Counted from the stretch's first letter, positions 24,362 to 34,192 are shown. The stretch: 64,000 bases of DNA from Taishania sp965247975 (GCA_965247975.1 OZ252050.1:2666001-2730000); one strand, 5' to 3'. Notes: generated by a model not told the origin, from the letters alone. Program-made: numbers and translations.

Positions 24362-26283
24362 AAAGTTGTTTTTAGAAGATAATAACTAAGCATTCCAACG
24401 ATTCCTATAATCATCCAAAAAAGATAACTGCTCAAAAATCCTGATTGCCATTTTCTGGTCACATTACCAACATCAAGAAGTCCTTGGGCTAATCCGAAAA
24501 CTCCACCACTAATAACTTTATTTTCAACTTTTGCAGATAACCTTTTTGTGAACCAAAGCAATGGATTTACAATGGCAAACTTGTATAATTCATCAATGTG
24601 CAATTTTTTCAATGACCAATATTCCCATAGTGCCAAATCGCTTTCTTTTTTGAACGGAGACAACTTTTTGACATTTTTCTGGTAGCTGAAAAACATTACC
24701 ACGAAAACAATACAACTTGCAACAATCATTAAAATAAGTGCGGTATTGGTAGCTAAATGTTCTGGCTTTATTTCGTTTAGTCCAAAGGTTGTGTAGCCTA
24801 AGAAATGGGACAACCAATGCGCTGAACCATGAAAAAAGAGACCTGGTAAATTCAACAAACCTCCAAAAATGGACAATACAGCTAATACGATCAACGGAAG
24901 CGTCATGTTCCAAGGACTTTCGTGAATGTGAGATTTAGTTTCATCACTTCCTCTGTAAGTTCCCAAAAAGACTAAGAAATAAAGTCTAAACATGTAAATC
25001 GCTGTTAAAGTCACTGCAAGCAATAACAATCCAAAAATCACAGGATGATGCATCAATGCGTGGGCAATGATTTCATCTTTCGAATAAAAACCTGAAAGAA
25101 AAGGAAAACCAACTATTGCCAAAGTTCCAATTAAGAAAGTATAGTGAGTGATTGGTGTCAATTTCTGCAATCCACCCATTTTTCGAATGTCTTGTTCATC
25201 CGACAATGCATGAATCACACTTCCAGATCCTAAGAACAATAATGCCTTAAAAAATGCATGGGTTGTAACATGAAATAATGCTGCTGTGTATGCACCCATT
25301 CCAAGTGCTACGAACATCAATCCTAGTTGTGAAACGGTTGAGTATGCCAACACTTTTTTAATGTCTGTTTGTCTTAGTGCAATAAATGAAGCCAACAACG
25401 CTGTCGTTATTCCGATCCAAAGCATTAAATCCTTTGTGAAAGGTGCCATTTCAAACAAGAAATTCGATCTAATGGTTAAATAAACTCCTGCAGTTACCAT
25501 CGTTGCTGCGTGAATCAAAGCTGAAACTGGAGTTGGTCCTGCCATGGCATCAGGCAACCAAGTGAATAATGGAATTTGAGCACTTTTACCTGTTGCGGCA
25601 AGAAATAAAAAGAGTGTAATCAAACCAATGACAACACCATGTCCCTCTGCATGTGTTGTTTGCAATTTTTCACCTATTTCCAAAAACTCCAAAGAACCGA
25701 ATGTGTTCATGAGCATAAATACCGCAAACAAAAGTCCAAGGTCACCAATTCGGTTCATGATGAATGCTTTTCGCGCAGCCAAACTATTCGCAATTCCTTT
25801 CTCAGGATCGTTGTAATGAAAACCAATGAGTAAATAAGAACAAATTCCAACACCTTCCCAGCCGAAGAACAACACCAAATAGTTGCTACCCAAAACCAAC
25901 AAAAGCATGGAAAAAATAAACAAATTCAAGTAAGTGAAAAACTTGTAATATCCTTGGTCGTGACTCATGTATCCCATGGAAAACAAGTGAATCAAGGAAC
26001 CAATTCCAGTGATAATTAGGGTCATCCAAACAGCCAAAGAATCAAAATGAAACCCAACATTGATGTCCATTTCGTCAAAATCGGCAACGGTAAACAGTTT
26101 AAATCCCCAGGCTTTATCAAGGTTTGAAAACAAATAAAGCGCTATTCCAAAAGAAATGACAACCATTAATGTTGCTAAACTTCCAACCAATAGTTTAGAC
26201 ATTTTTTTACCCAAAATGCCATTGATGGTTGCTCCAAACAAAGGCAATGCAATAAGAATTAGCAAAAGTACTTCCTTCGTCAT
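24352..26283 (-). CDS. nuoL: NADH-quinone oxidoreductase subunit L
   Basis: A 643-residue subunit, the most distal proton-pumping module. Motifs: FFGWEGVGICSYLLIGFHY, LAARKAFIMNRIGDLG, SAQIPLFTWLPDAMAGPTP, SALIHAATMVTAGVYL, AYSTVSQLGLMFVALG and GFPFLSGFYSKDEII. The C-terminal part (from about residue 540) contains the long lateral helix and last membrane segment (SGFLSSYLFWMIIGIVGML) typical of NuoL. It starts 5 nt after nuoK. Confidence 0.97.
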   Translation of the reverse strand: MTKEVLLLILIALPLFGATINGILGKKMSKLLVGSLATLMVVISFGIALYLFSNLDKAWGFKLFTVADFDEMDINVGFHFDSLAVWMTLIITGIGSLIHLFSMGYMSHDQGYYKFFTYLNLFIFSMLLLVLGSNYLVLFFGWEGVGICSYLLIGFHYNDPEKGIANSLAARKAFIMNRIGDLGLLFAVFMLMNTFGSLEFLEIGEKLQTTHAEGHGVVIGLITLFLFLAATGKSAQIPLFTWLPDAMAGPTPVSALIHAATMVTAGVYLTIRSNFLFEMAPFTKDLMLWIGITTALLASFIALRQTDIKKVLAYSTVSQLGLMFVALGMGAYTAALFHVTTHAFFKALLFLGSGSVIHALSDEQDIRKMGGLQKLTPITHYTFLIGTLAIVGFPFLSGFYSKDEIIAHALMHHPVIFGLLLLAVTLTAIYMFRLYFLVFLGTYRGSDETKSHIHESPWNMTLPLIVLAVLSIFGGLLNLPGLFFHGSAHWLSHFLGYTTFGLNEIKPEHLATNTALILMIVASCIVFVVMFFSYQKNVKKLSPFKKESDLALWEYWSLKKLHIDELYKFAIVNPLLWFTKRLSAKVENKVISGGVFGLAQGLLDVGNVTRKWQSGFLSSYLFWMIIGIVGMLSYYLLKTTLWN

Positions 26284-26288
26284 TTCTC

Positions 26289-26615
26289 TTACTGTTTAAG
26301 TTGGTTGAATAAATCCACGTCGATCGATTTTCGATTGCGATAAGCCATAACTATGATGGATAAACCGACCGTGGCTTCCGCGGCTGCGACAACGACAATG
26401 AAAAACACAAAAATTTGTGCATCGCCGTTTCCGTAATACGTTGAGAATGTCACCAACAATAAATTGACTGCATTCAACATCAATTCGATACACATCAACA
26501 GCACAATCATACTTTTACGAGTCATTACTCCAATTGCTCCTATGCAAAATAAGATAATGCTGACAAGCACATAAAAATCCAAAGATGCCCCTATGTTCGT
26601 TAAATTTTCATTCAT
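26289..26615 (-). CDS. nuoK: NADH-quinone oxidoreductase subunit K
   Basis: A small membrane subunit of 108 residues from the ATG at 26615; an in-frame TTG at 26624 would overlap nuoJ. Three membrane segments, with the conserved glutamates in CIELMLNAVNLLL and VAAAEATVGLSIIV, which lie on the proton path near the quinone module. The ATG follows the nuoJ stop by one base. Confidence 0.95.
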   Translation of the reverse strand: MNENLTNIGASLDFYVLVSIILFCIGAIGVMTRKSMIVLLMCIELMLNAVNLLLVTFSTYYGNGDAQIFVFFIVVVAAAEATVGLSIIVMAYRNRKSIDVDLFNQLKQ

Positions 26616-26616
26616 A

Positions 26617-27132
26617 TTAATCAATCACTGGTTTTTCGCGTTTGGCAAGTAAAACCGCTCCTACCATGGCGCTAATGAATAAAATGGAAGAAACCTCAAA
26701 AGGCAAAAGGTATTTTGAGAACAATAATTCTCCCAATTCTTTTACAAGTCCAAAATCAGTTGCTTTTTCAACATAACTTTTACTAAAAACAAGCGAATCT
26801 TTTAAGGCTGCTATGATCACTATGAAAAGAGAACCGCCTGCAATGATTGCCCCAATAACCGAAGATTTTTTGACTACAAACCCTTCTTCTTGCTTATTTA
26901 AATTTAAAAGCATCAAAACGAATAGAAACAAAACCATGATTGCCCCTGCGTAAACAATCATGTTCACAATTGCTAAAAACTGAGCATTCATCATGATGTA
27001 GAGCGATGAAATAAAGAAGAAAGTCACCACCAAATAGATTACACTTCTCACTGGATGACGGCTAATGACAACCATCAGTGCAGATGCAATTGCCAAACTT
27101 CCAAGTATGATTGAAATTATTTGTAAACTCAT
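26617..27132 (-). CDS. nuoJ: NADH-quinone oxidoreductase subunit J
   Basis: A 171-residue membrane subunit with five predicted segments. SRHPVRSVIYLVVTFFFIS and the conserved block IVNMIVYAGAIMVLFLFVLM (the pi-bulge helix TM3 of complex I) identify it. It overlaps nuoI by 4 bp (ATGA). Confidence 0.95.
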   Translation of the reverse strand: MSLQIISIILGSLAIASALMVVISRHPVRSVIYLVVTFFFISSLYIMMNAQFLAIVNMIVYAGAIMVLFLFVLMLLNLNKQEEGFVVKKSSVIGAIIAGGSLFIVIIAALKDSLVFSKSYVEKATDFGLVKELGELLFSKYLLPFEVSSILFISAMVGAVLLAKREKPVID

Positions 27133-27671
27133 AGCGTTCCTCTTTTACCTGTGTTTTGGCGTTTGGTAATGTCAACGCGATCATCCATCGATTCAACTAA
27201 AATGTCTTTTCCATAAATAAACTCATCGCGCTCAAATTCACTTGGCACAATTCGATCGGTTAAGAAAATAGCTTCTTTTGGACAAGCCTCTTCGCACAAT
27301 CCGCAAAATATGCAGCGCAACATATTGATTTCATACATTTCGGCATATTTTTCTTCTCTGTACAAATGTTCTTCTCCTTTTTCGCGTTCCGCTGCCACCA
27401 TCGTAATTGCTTCAGCAGGACATGCAACTGCGCATAATCCGCAAGCCGTGCAATTTTCACGACCTTCTTCATCGCGTTTCAAAACATGCTGACCACGATA
27501 AACAGGTGCAAAAACACGCACTTCTTCTGGGTATTTTACCGTTTTTCTGCGACGTAACATGTGTTTAAAAGTAGTCGCCATGCCACTAAAAATAGCAGGC
27601 AAGTAAAGTTTCTCCATGAAAGTCATGGGTTTATCTGAAACTACTTTTTTACGATTGGTTAAACTTTCCAT
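27129..27671 (-). CDS. nuoI: NADH-quinone oxidoreductase subunit I (2x[4Fe-4S])
   Basis: A 180-residue peripheral-arm subunit with two ferredoxin motifs, CTACGLCAVACP and CIFCGLCEEACP, holding clusters N6a and N6b that pass electrons to NuoB. The N-terminal segment with RRRKTVKYPEE anchors it to the membrane domain. It sits between nuoH (14 nt) and nuoJ (overlap). Confidence 0.96.
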   Translation of the reverse strand: MESLTNRKKVVSDKPMTFMEKLYLPAIFSGMATTFKHMLRRRKTVKYPEEVRVFAPVYRGQHVLKRDEEGRENCTACGLCAVACPAEAITMVAAEREKGEEHLYREEKYAEMYEINMLRCIFCGLCEEACPKEAIFLTDRIVPSEFERDEFIYGKDILVESMDDRVDITKRQNTGKRGTL

Positions 27672-27685
27672 TTTTTCAATTTCTT

Positions 27686-28714
27686 TTAAAACCAGCCTTT
27701 TTGAAGGGCAACTACCAATCCTGTGATCAACATATTAATGAGTGCAATTGGAATTAATGTTTTCCATCCAAGATGCATCAATTGATCAAAACGAAAACGC
27801 GGGATCGTCCATCGAATCCACATAATCACAAAAATGAAGATGAAAATCTTGATAGAAAAAGCCAAAATCCCAAGAAGCGCCAGAGTATTTCCAGAGAAAT
27901 GATCCATTCCTGGGAAATTATATCCTCCGAAGAATAAAATAGAAATGATTGCCGCAGACACGAACATCGAAACATATTCTCCGAAAAGGTACAATCCCAA
28001 TTTCATCGAACTATATTCTGTGTGATACCCACCAATTAATTCCGATTCACATTCAGATAAATCAAATGGTGATCGATTCAATTCGGCTAAGGAACACACA
28101 AAAAACACTATAAAAGCTACTGGTTGGTAAAAAATGTTCCAGTTCATTCCATGTTGTTTCTCAACTATATCAGTCAAACTCAAAGAACCTGAAAGCATGA
28201 TAATGGTAATCGCAGAAATCCCCATCGCCAACTCATACGAAATCATTTGTGAAGATGCACGAATCGCTCCGTACAAGGAATACTTGTTGTTGGAAGCCCA
28301 ACCTCCGATCATAATTCCATACACTCCAATGGAAATAACTCCAAACACAAATAGAATTCCGATGTTAATATCCGCTACTTGCAGGGAAATTGTTCTTCCA
28401 AAAAGATGTAAATCTGGCCCCCAAGGAATTACCGCGCTCGTAATCAAAGCAGTAAACATCGCAATACCTGGTCCTAAAATAAACAGCCATTTATCAGCTC
28501 GATCTGGTGTAAAATCTTCTTTCAAAAACATTTTGACGCCATCGGCAATTGGCTGCAACAAACCAAATGGTCCTGCTCGGTCTGGTCCTACTCGATCTTG
28601 AATCCATGCGGCCAATTTGCGCTCAAAATAAGTGGAGTATGCCGCTATTCCCAGTGATACAAGGAAAAGTACAACAACCAAAATTAATTTTTCTATGAGC
28701 AATCCTGTATCCAT
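27686..28714 (-). CDS. nuoH: NADH-quinone oxidoreductase subunit H
   Basis: A 342-residue membrane subunit that forms the quinone-site floor. Signatures: ERKLAAWIQDRVGPDRAGPFG, LQPIADGVKMFLKED, MIGGWASNNKYSLYGAIR, SELNRSPFDL-like LAELNRSPFDLSECESELIG and WIRWTIPRFRFDQLMHLGWK. Eight or nine membrane segments. Its ATG directly follows the nuoG stop. Confidence 0.97.
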   Translation of the reverse strand: MDTGLLIEKLILVVVLFLVSLGIAAYSTYFERKLAAWIQDRVGPDRAGPFGLLQPIADGVKMFLKEDFTPDRADKWLFILGPGIAMFTALITSAVIPWGPDLHLFGRTISLQVADINIGILFVFGVISIGVYGIMIGGWASNNKYSLYGAIRASSQMISYELAMGISAITIIMLSGSLSLTDIVEKQHGMNWNIFYQPVAFIVFFVCSLAELNRSPFDLSECESELIGGYHTEYSSMKLGLYLFGEYVSMFVSAAIISILFFGGYNFPGMDHFSGNTLALLGILAFSIKIFIFIFVIMWIRWTIPRFRFDQLMHLGWKTLIPIALINMLITGLVVALQKGWF

Positions 28715-29677
28715 TTATTCCTCAATTGTTTTGGTCGCTTTATCCGCACGTTTACCATATTTCCCTTGTGATATCACAGAATGTCTGTTGATAGTACGCG
28801 GACCAATAATTTTCCATTTGTTTGGATCTTTCTTTTCAAAACGACAATCGTTGCAAATCCAAGCTGTTTTATCATCAATATTTTCAACTTCACCGTATTG
28901 GTCTTTGCGCGCTGTAACACGGTAAATTTCTTTTCCAAACATCCAAAGTGTAGCTTTACCTGAACATTTTTCGCATGCACATTCTCCTTCCATTGGTTTC
29001 AAGAACCAAACACGTGACTTAAAACGAAACGTTTTATCCGTTAAAGCGCCCACAGGACAAACATCAATCATGTTACCTGAAAAGTCATTGTCTATTGCAT
29101 TCTCAATGTATGTCGAAATTTCAGCATGTTCGCCACGTCCAATGACTCCGTGTACACGCTTGTCAGTCAATTGATTGGCTACATGAACGCAACGATAACA
29201 CAAAATGCAACGATTCATGTGCAACTTGATTTTATTGCCTATATCAATTGGTGCAAAAGTGCGACGTTCTTCCATGTATCTTGTTTTGGCAGAACCATGT
29301 TCATAGCCCAAATCTTGCAAATGACATTCGCCGGCTTGGTCACACACAGGACAATCCAAAGGATGATTAATCAATAAAAATTCAACAACACCACCACGAT
29401 TTTCATGAACACGTTCACTAGTTTTGTTTTTTACGATCATCCCGTCCATGACAAGTGTTGAGCAAGAAGCTACCAATTTTGGCATCGGACGAGGATCAGC
29501 AGTCGATCCAGCCGCTACTTCAACCAAACAAGTACGGCATTTCCCTCCTGTTCCTGGTAATTTTGAATAATAACACATTGCTGGTGGAACAATATCACCG
29601 CCCACTTGTCGAGCAGCGTTCAGGATGGTTGTTCCTGGTTCTACCTCAATCTCAATATTGTCTATCGTTACTTTCAT
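28715..29677 (-). CDS. nuoG: NADH-quinone oxidoreductase subunit G, short form
   Basis: Only 320 residues, against about 780-910 for full NuoG: the large molybdopterin-oxidoreductase-like domain is absent. Cluster ligands are visible: [2Fe-2S] C35, C47, C50 and C72; N5 H105, C109, C112 and C118; N4 C157, C160, C163 and C207. The remaining C-terminus (about 230-320) has five further cysteines, C233, C235, C238, C275 and C278, which could form a zinc or Fe-S site. It carries electrons from NuoF/NuoE toward NuoI. Short NuoG is, to my knowledge, common in Flavobacteriia. Confidence 0.93.
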   Translation of the reverse strand: MKVTIDNIEIEVEPGTTILNAARQVGGDIVPPAMCYYSKLPGTGGKCRTCLVEVAAGSTADPRPMPKLVASCSTLVMDGMIVKNKTSERVHENRGGVVEFLLINHPLDCPVCDQAGECHLQDLGYEHGSAKTRYMEERRTFAPIDIGNKIKLHMNRCILCYRCVHVANQLTDKRVHGVIGRGEHAEISTYIENAIDNDFSGNMIDVCPVGALTDKTFRFKSRVWFLKPMEGECACEKCSGKATLWMFGKEIYRVTARKDQYGEVENIDDKTAWICNDCRFEKKDPNKWKIIGPRTINRHSVISQGKYGKRADKATKTIEE

Positions 29678-29683
29678 GCCTTT

Positions 29684-31030
29684 TTATTGAGCTATAACTT
29701 TCGGTTGAACGAGACCAAAATTTGCCATTTGTGCTTCTTGTGGATGCGTCACATGCCATTCAAATTCTTCTCTAAAATGACGAATAGCTGCCGCGACAGG
29801 CCAAGCTGCTGCATCTCCTAACGGACAAATGGTATTTCCTTCAATTTTTTTGTTGATTTCTTCCAAAAGCTTAATGTCTTCTAAACGACCTGTTCCAGTT
29901 TCCAATCGATATAAAACTTTTTCCATCCAGCCTGTACCTTCACGGCATGGAGAGCATTGTCCGCACGATTCATGTGCATAAAAACGAGCGAAATTCCATG
30001 TATTGCGAACGATACATTGGTCTTCATCAAAAACAATAAATCCACCTGAACCTAGCATGGAACCTGATGCAAAACCACCATCAGCAAGTGATTCGTAAGT
30101 CATGAGTCGATCGTTTCCTTCGGCTGTTTTAGTTACCAAATAATGTGGTAAAATCGGAACAGAAGATCCACCTGGAACACAAGCTTTCAATTTTTTTCCA
30201 TTGGCAATGCCTCGACAATAGTCATCTCCGTAGATAAATTCTTCTACCGTGATTCCCATTTCAATTTCGTAAACACCAGGGCGAACCAAATTTCCACTCG
30301 CAGAAATCAATTTTGTACCCGTCGATTTATCCAAACCAATTTTGGCATATTCTTCTCCACCAAAGTTCACGATTGGAACAACTGCCGCAATAGATTCTAC
30401 ATTATTGACCACCGTTGGGCATCCCCATAAACCTTTCACAGCTGGAAATGGCGGTTTCATGCGTGGATTTCCGCGTTTTCCTTCGAGCGATTCCAACAAT
30501 GCAGTTTCTTCACCACAAATGTAAGCACCTCCTCCTGGAGCAACGATGAGATCCAAGTCATAGCCTGAACCTAAAATGTTTTTTCCTAAAAACCCTTTGT
30601 TATAAGCCTCTTGAATGGCTTTTTCTAGAATGTGGAGAATATACATGAACTCTCCGCGAATGTATATGTAACCTTGTTTGGCGCCCAAAGCATAACTTGA
30701 AGTAATCATTCCTTCAATCAGCAAATGAGGCACTTTCTCCATCAAATAGCGATCTTTGAACGTTCCTGGCTCTGATTCATCAGCATTGCAAACCAAATAG
30801 CGTGGAACACCTTCTGGTTTTGCCAAAAATGACCATTTCATTCCTGTTGGAAATCCAGCTCCACCACGACCACGAAGTCCTGATTTTTTGACTTCTTCGA
30901 CCACTTCTTCAGGCGACATTTTTTTCAAAGCTTTCTCAACAGAAGCATAACCGCCGTTACTTCGGTACACATCAAATGTTTCGATTCCATCGATGTGCGC
31001 ATTTTCGAGAAGTACTTTTCTACCAGCCAT
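29684..31030 (-). CDS. nuoF: NADH-quinone oxidoreductase subunit F (FMN, NADH site)
   Basis: From the ATG at 31030 it is 448 residues; the longer ORF start at 31081 would overlap nuoE and is not family-like. Motifs: GLRGRGGAGFPTGMKWSF (NADH/FMN), CNADESEPGTFKDR, GAYICGEETALLESLEG, and the N3 cluster ligands in ESCGQCSPCREGTGWM and NTICPLGDAAAWPV. This subunit accepts hydride from NADH. It starts 10 nt after nuoE. Confidence 0.97.
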   Translation of the reverse strand: MAGRKVLLENAHIDGIETFDVYRSNGGYASVEKALKKMSPEEVVEEVKKSGLRGRGGAGFPTGMKWSFLAKPEGVPRYLVCNADESEPGTFKDRYLMEKVPHLLIEGMITSSYALGAKQGYIYIRGEFMYILHILEKAIQEAYNKGFLGKNILGSGYDLDLIVAPGGGAYICGEETALLESLEGKRGNPRMKPPFPAVKGLWGCPTVVNNVESIAAVVPIVNFGGEEYAKIGLDKSTGTKLISASGNLVRPGVYEIEMGITVEEFIYGDDYCRGIANGKKLKACVPGGSSVPILPHYLVTKTAEGNDRLMTYESLADGGFASGSMLGSGGFIVFDEDQCIVRNTWNFARFYAHESCGQCSPCREGTGWMEKVLYRLETGTGRLEDIKLLEEINKKIEGNTICPLGDAAAWPVAAAIRHFREEFEWHVTHPQEAQMANFGLVQPKVIAQ

Positions 31031-31040
31031 ATCTTTCGAT

Positions 31041-31565
31041 TTACAAAGAAGCTGATCGCATTGCGTCCAGCATTTCGTCAATTTTTTCGTTTGTCAAATT
31101 CTCGTAGAACTTGTATTTGCATTGAAGCATCGGTCCGTAACCACAAGCACCTAAACATTCAACTGTCTTTAAAGTAAACATGCCATCAGACGTTGTTTCG
31201 CCCACTTTGATGTTTAATTTATTCTCTATGTATTCAATGAGTTTGTCACTTCCCACCAACATGCAAGGTCCTGTTCTACACACTTCCAATACATTTTTCC
31301 CAACCGGATTCAAATGAAACATCGTATAGAAAGTAGCTACTTCATACACTTCAATTGGTTCGATTTTCAGAATATCAGCAACACCTTTCATCGCACCAAC
31401 GCTCAACCAACCCAATTCCGTTTGCACCAAATGCAAAATGCGCAAAATGGCACTTTTTTCTTTCCCTTCTGGAAACAAAGTAATCACACGCTGGATTTCC
31501 GCCATCGTTTCCGCGCTGAATTGTACGGCTTCTTGTTCCAAGGGTTGTGTATTGTGTTGCATCAT
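31041..31565 (-). CDS. nuoE: NADH-quinone oxidoreductase subunit E ([2Fe-2S])
   Basis: A 174-residue thioredoxin-like subunit. The [2Fe-2S] ligands are seen in VCRTGPCMLVG and VECLGACGYGPML (four cysteines), and VATFYTMFHLNPVGKN is a conserved family block. It works with NuoF and NuoG in the NADH dehydrogenase module and starts just after nuoD. Confidence 0.96.
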   Translation of the reverse strand: MMQHNTQPLEQEAVQFSAETMAEIQRVITLFPEGKEKSAILRILHLVQTELGWLSVGAMKGVADILKIEPIEVYEVATFYTMFHLNPVGKNVLEVCRTGPCMLVGSDKLIEYIENKLNIKVGETTSDGMFTLKTVECLGACGYGPMLQCKYKFYENLTNEKIDEMLDAMRSASL

Positions 31566-31568
31566 TTT

Positions 31569-32774
31569 TTACGCGTCTAATTCTCCTGCTATCACATTTA
31601 AACTGCTCAAAGTCAACACCGCATCACTGATGGACATGCCTTTGATCATTTCGGGATAAGCTTGGTAATAAATAAAACAAGGTCTTCTAAACTGCAAGCG
31701 ATAAGGGGTGCGACCACCATCAGAAATCAAATAAAATCCAACTTCGCCATTACCGCCTTCCACTGAATGATACACTTCTCCGACTGGAATTTCTGTTTCT
31801 CCCATCACGATTTTGAAATGGTAAATCAATGCTTCCATGTTGTTGTATACATCTGCCTTTGGAGGAAGATAAAAATCTGGTAAATCCGCTTTGTAATCGC
31901 CTTCTGGGAGATTTTCGTAAGCTTGTTTGATGATCCGAACGCTTTGACGAATTTCTTCTTGTCGCACCATGAAACGATCATACGTATCGCCTTTCACTCC
32001 AACAGGAATATCAAATTCAAAATCTTGGTATGATGAATATGGTTGCATCACGCGCATGTCGTAATCAATTCCTGTAGCTCTTAAATTTGGTCCAGAGAAA
32101 GAGTACGCCAAAGCTAAATCGGCAGAAATTGGACCTGCACCTTGAGTTCTGTCCATAAAAATGCGGTTCCGAGCCAACATTTTGTCGAATTCTTCAAAAG
32201 CCTTTGGAAAAGTAACCAAAAAGGATTTCAATTTTCGATGAAATTCAGGCGTGAAATCGCGCTCAAATCCACCGATACGTCCAATATTCGTTGTCAAACG
32301 TGCCCCACAAATTTCTTCGTAAAGTTCATAGATTTTTTCACGCTCAGAGAACGGATAGAAAAAAGAAGTCAACGCTCCTGCATCCACACCCACAACCGAA
32401 TTACAAATCAAATGATCCGCAATTCGCGCCAATTCCATGATGATGACACGCATGTATTGAACTCGTTTTGGAATGTCGACTCCAATCAATTTTTCTACCG
32501 TCATTTCCCAACCCATATTATTGATGGGAGAAGAACAATAATTTAAACGATCTGTAATCGGGGTGATTTGGTTATATGGTCTGCGTTCTGCTAATTTTTC
32601 AAAAGCACGATGAATGTATCCAACCGTTTGCTCACTGGAAATTATTTTCTCTCCATCAACTTTCAGAATATTTTGAAAAATTCCATGTGTTGCTGGGTGA
32701 ACTGGTCCAAAATTGATGGTTGCAATGTTCCCATCGATTGTTTCGAGTGACGTTTCAACTTTTTTATCGCTCAT
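31569..32774 (-). CDS. nuoD: NADH-quinone oxidoreductase subunit D
   Basis: A 401-residue subunit of the quinone-binding module, related to NiFe hydrogenase large subunits. Motifs: NFGPVHPATHGIFQNIL with the quinone-site His, GYIHRAFEKLAERRPYNQ, RVIIMELARIADHL, and the C-terminal YRLQFRRPCFIYYQAYPEM. Full length. It overlaps nuoC by 4 bp (ATGA). Confidence 0.97.
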   Translation of the reverse strand: MSDKKVETSLETIDGNIATINFGPVHPATHGIFQNILKVDGEKIISSEQTVGYIHRAFEKLAERRPYNQITPITDRLNYCSSPINNMGWEMTVEKLIGVDIPKRVQYMRVIIMELARIADHLICNSVVGVDAGALTSFFYPFSEREKIYELYEEICGARLTTNIGRIGGFERDFTPEFHRKLKSFLVTFPKAFEEFDKMLARNRIFMDRTQGAGPISADLALAYSFSGPNLRATGIDYDMRVMQPYSSYQDFEFDIPVGVKGDTYDRFMVRQEEIRQSVRIIKQAYENLPEGDYKADLPDFYLPPKADVYNNMEALIYHFKIVMGETEIPVGEVYHSVEGGNGEVGFYLISDGGRTPYRLQFRRPCFIYYQAYPEMIKGMSISDAVLTLSSLNVIAGELDA

Positions 32775-33292
32775 ACTTCTTCGTTAAAACGTCCAAAAAA
32801 TCGATCATCCTTATCTTCTCTGGTAGCATCTTCCAAGACATATTCTTTTCGCATCGGGAAATAATCCATGTCTTCCATGTTTAAAATGCGTATTAATTTT
32901 GGATGACCAACAAACTCAATTCCGTAAAAATCAAATGTTTCTCTTTCCATCCAATTGGCACCCGGAAAAAGATCTGTGATGGTAGGGATTTGAAGATTTT
33001 CTTTTGGTAAATAAGCCTTCAAACGCAAGCGAAGGTTGTTTTTCCAACTATGCAATTGATAAACCACGGCAAATTCACGTCCTTCTGAATCGGGATAATG
33101 AATTCCAGCAATATTTGTCAAATAATTAACCGATAAATTGCTGTCTTTTTTCAACCAATCAATCATGTCATGTGCAGAAGCAGGATTTACTTCCACATTG
33201 AGCACTCCATAGGCTTCATCGTGCGCTATAACAGCATTGGAAAAAGCTTCTTTCAAAGCATCCAAATAATCTGAATTATTCAGCTTTTCCAT
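32771..33292 (-). CDS. nuoC: NADH-quinone oxidoreductase subunit C
   Basis: 173 residues from the ATG at 33292 (a TTG two codons upstream is less likely). The 30-kDa subunit signature is ERETFDFYGIEFVGHPKLIR, followed by RKEYVLED. It is separate from nuoD here, not fused as in Escherichia coli. Its start overlaps the 3' end of nuoB by 17 bp. Confidence 0.95.
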   Translation of the reverse strand: MEKLNNSDYLDALKEAFSNAVIAHDEAYGVLNVEVNPASAHDMIDWLKKDSNLSVNYLTNIAGIHYPDSEGREFAVVYQLHSWKNNLRLRLKAYLPKENLQIPTITDLFPGANWMERETFDFYGIEFVGHPKLIRILNMEDMDYFPMRKEYVLEDATREDKDDRFFGRFNEEV

Positions 33293-33830
33293 TCTCAATG
33301 TCTATTTTGTAATCTTTCAACAAATGTCTGTATTCTTCTGAATAGCGACGACGCGTGGATTCCTTTTTTACCAACTTATGGATGTTCATCACGCCATCGA
33401 TGATTTGTTCGGGTCGTGGTGGACATCCAGGAACATAAACATCTACAGGAATAATACGATCGATTCCTTGCAAGACACTATATGTATCAAAAATTCCACC
33501 TGATGAAGCACATGCACCAACAGAAAGCACCCATTTTGGTTCCGACATCTGTTCGTAAACTTGTTTTAAAATAGGTCCAAGTTTTTTGGAAATGGTTCCA
33601 GCGACAATCAATAAATCTGCTTGACGTGGAGTGAATGACATACGTTCCATTCCGAAACGAGATAAATCGTATGCGCTTCCCATTGTCGCCATAAATTCAA
33701 TGCCACAACAAGATGTTGCGAATGGCATGGGCCAAACTGAATTCGCGCGAGCCAATCCAATCATTTTATCCAATCGTGTCAGCTGAAAGCCTTCGCCGTT
33801 TATTGGTTCAAAATCGTCTACTTTTCCCAT
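33276..33830 (-). CDS. nuoB: NADH-quinone oxidoreductase subunit B (cluster N2)
   Basis: A 184-residue subunit holding the terminal [4Fe-4S] cluster N2. Ligands: the tandem Cys in FATSCCGIEFMATMG, VGACASSGGIFDTYS and VPGCPPRPEQIIDG. It passes electrons to the quinone. It overlaps nuoA by 13 bp at the 5' end and nuoC at the 3' end. Confidence 0.97.
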   Translation of the reverse strand: MGKVDDFEPINGEGFQLTRLDKMIGLARANSVWPMPFATSCCGIEFMATMGSAYDLSRFGMERMSFTPRQADLLIVAGTISKKLGPILKQVYEQMSEPKWVLSVGACASSGGIFDTYSVLQGIDRIIPVDVYVPGCPPRPEQIIDGVMNIHKLVKKESTRRRYSEEYRHLLKDYKIDIENGKAE

Positions 33831-34192
33831 TCTAAAGCGCCTTTTTTACGTATGTACAAAAATCCCACTAAGAAAAATCCAACAAACATGATAACCGCCA
33901 ATAAGCCTTCTAATTTTAATTCGTAGAAATTAACGGCGTATGGATAGAAGAAAATGACCTCAACATCAAACAAAACGAAGAGGATTGCTGTCATAAAATA
34001 CTTGATGGAAACTGGAAAACGGGCATTCCCTTTGGATTCTATCCCACATTCAAAATTCTCATCTTTCTTCTTCGAACGAATTCTGGGAGAGAGTAAATGC
34101 GTTGCTATTAAAGTGGTTATTACAAACCCTGCTGCAACAACCATTTGAATCAACAAGGGCAAATAATTCGAACTATTCGAAACTTGATCCAT
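33818..34192 (-). CDS. nuoA: NADH-quinone oxidoreductase subunit A
   Basis: From the ATG at 34192 the protein is 124 residues; a TTG at 34225 gives 11 extra residues without family support. Three membrane segments, with the conserved FECGIESKGNARFPVSIKYF loop and the acidic FDVEVIFFYPYA helix. First gene of the 14-gene operon, about 63 nt from the predicted transcription start. Confidence 0.94.
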   Translation of the reverse strand: MDQVSNSSNYLPLLIQMVVAAGFVITTLIATHLLSPRIRSKKKDENFECGIESKGNARFPVSIKYFMTAILFVLFDVEVIFFYPYAVNFYELKLEGLLAVIMFVGFFLVGFLYIRKKGALEWEK

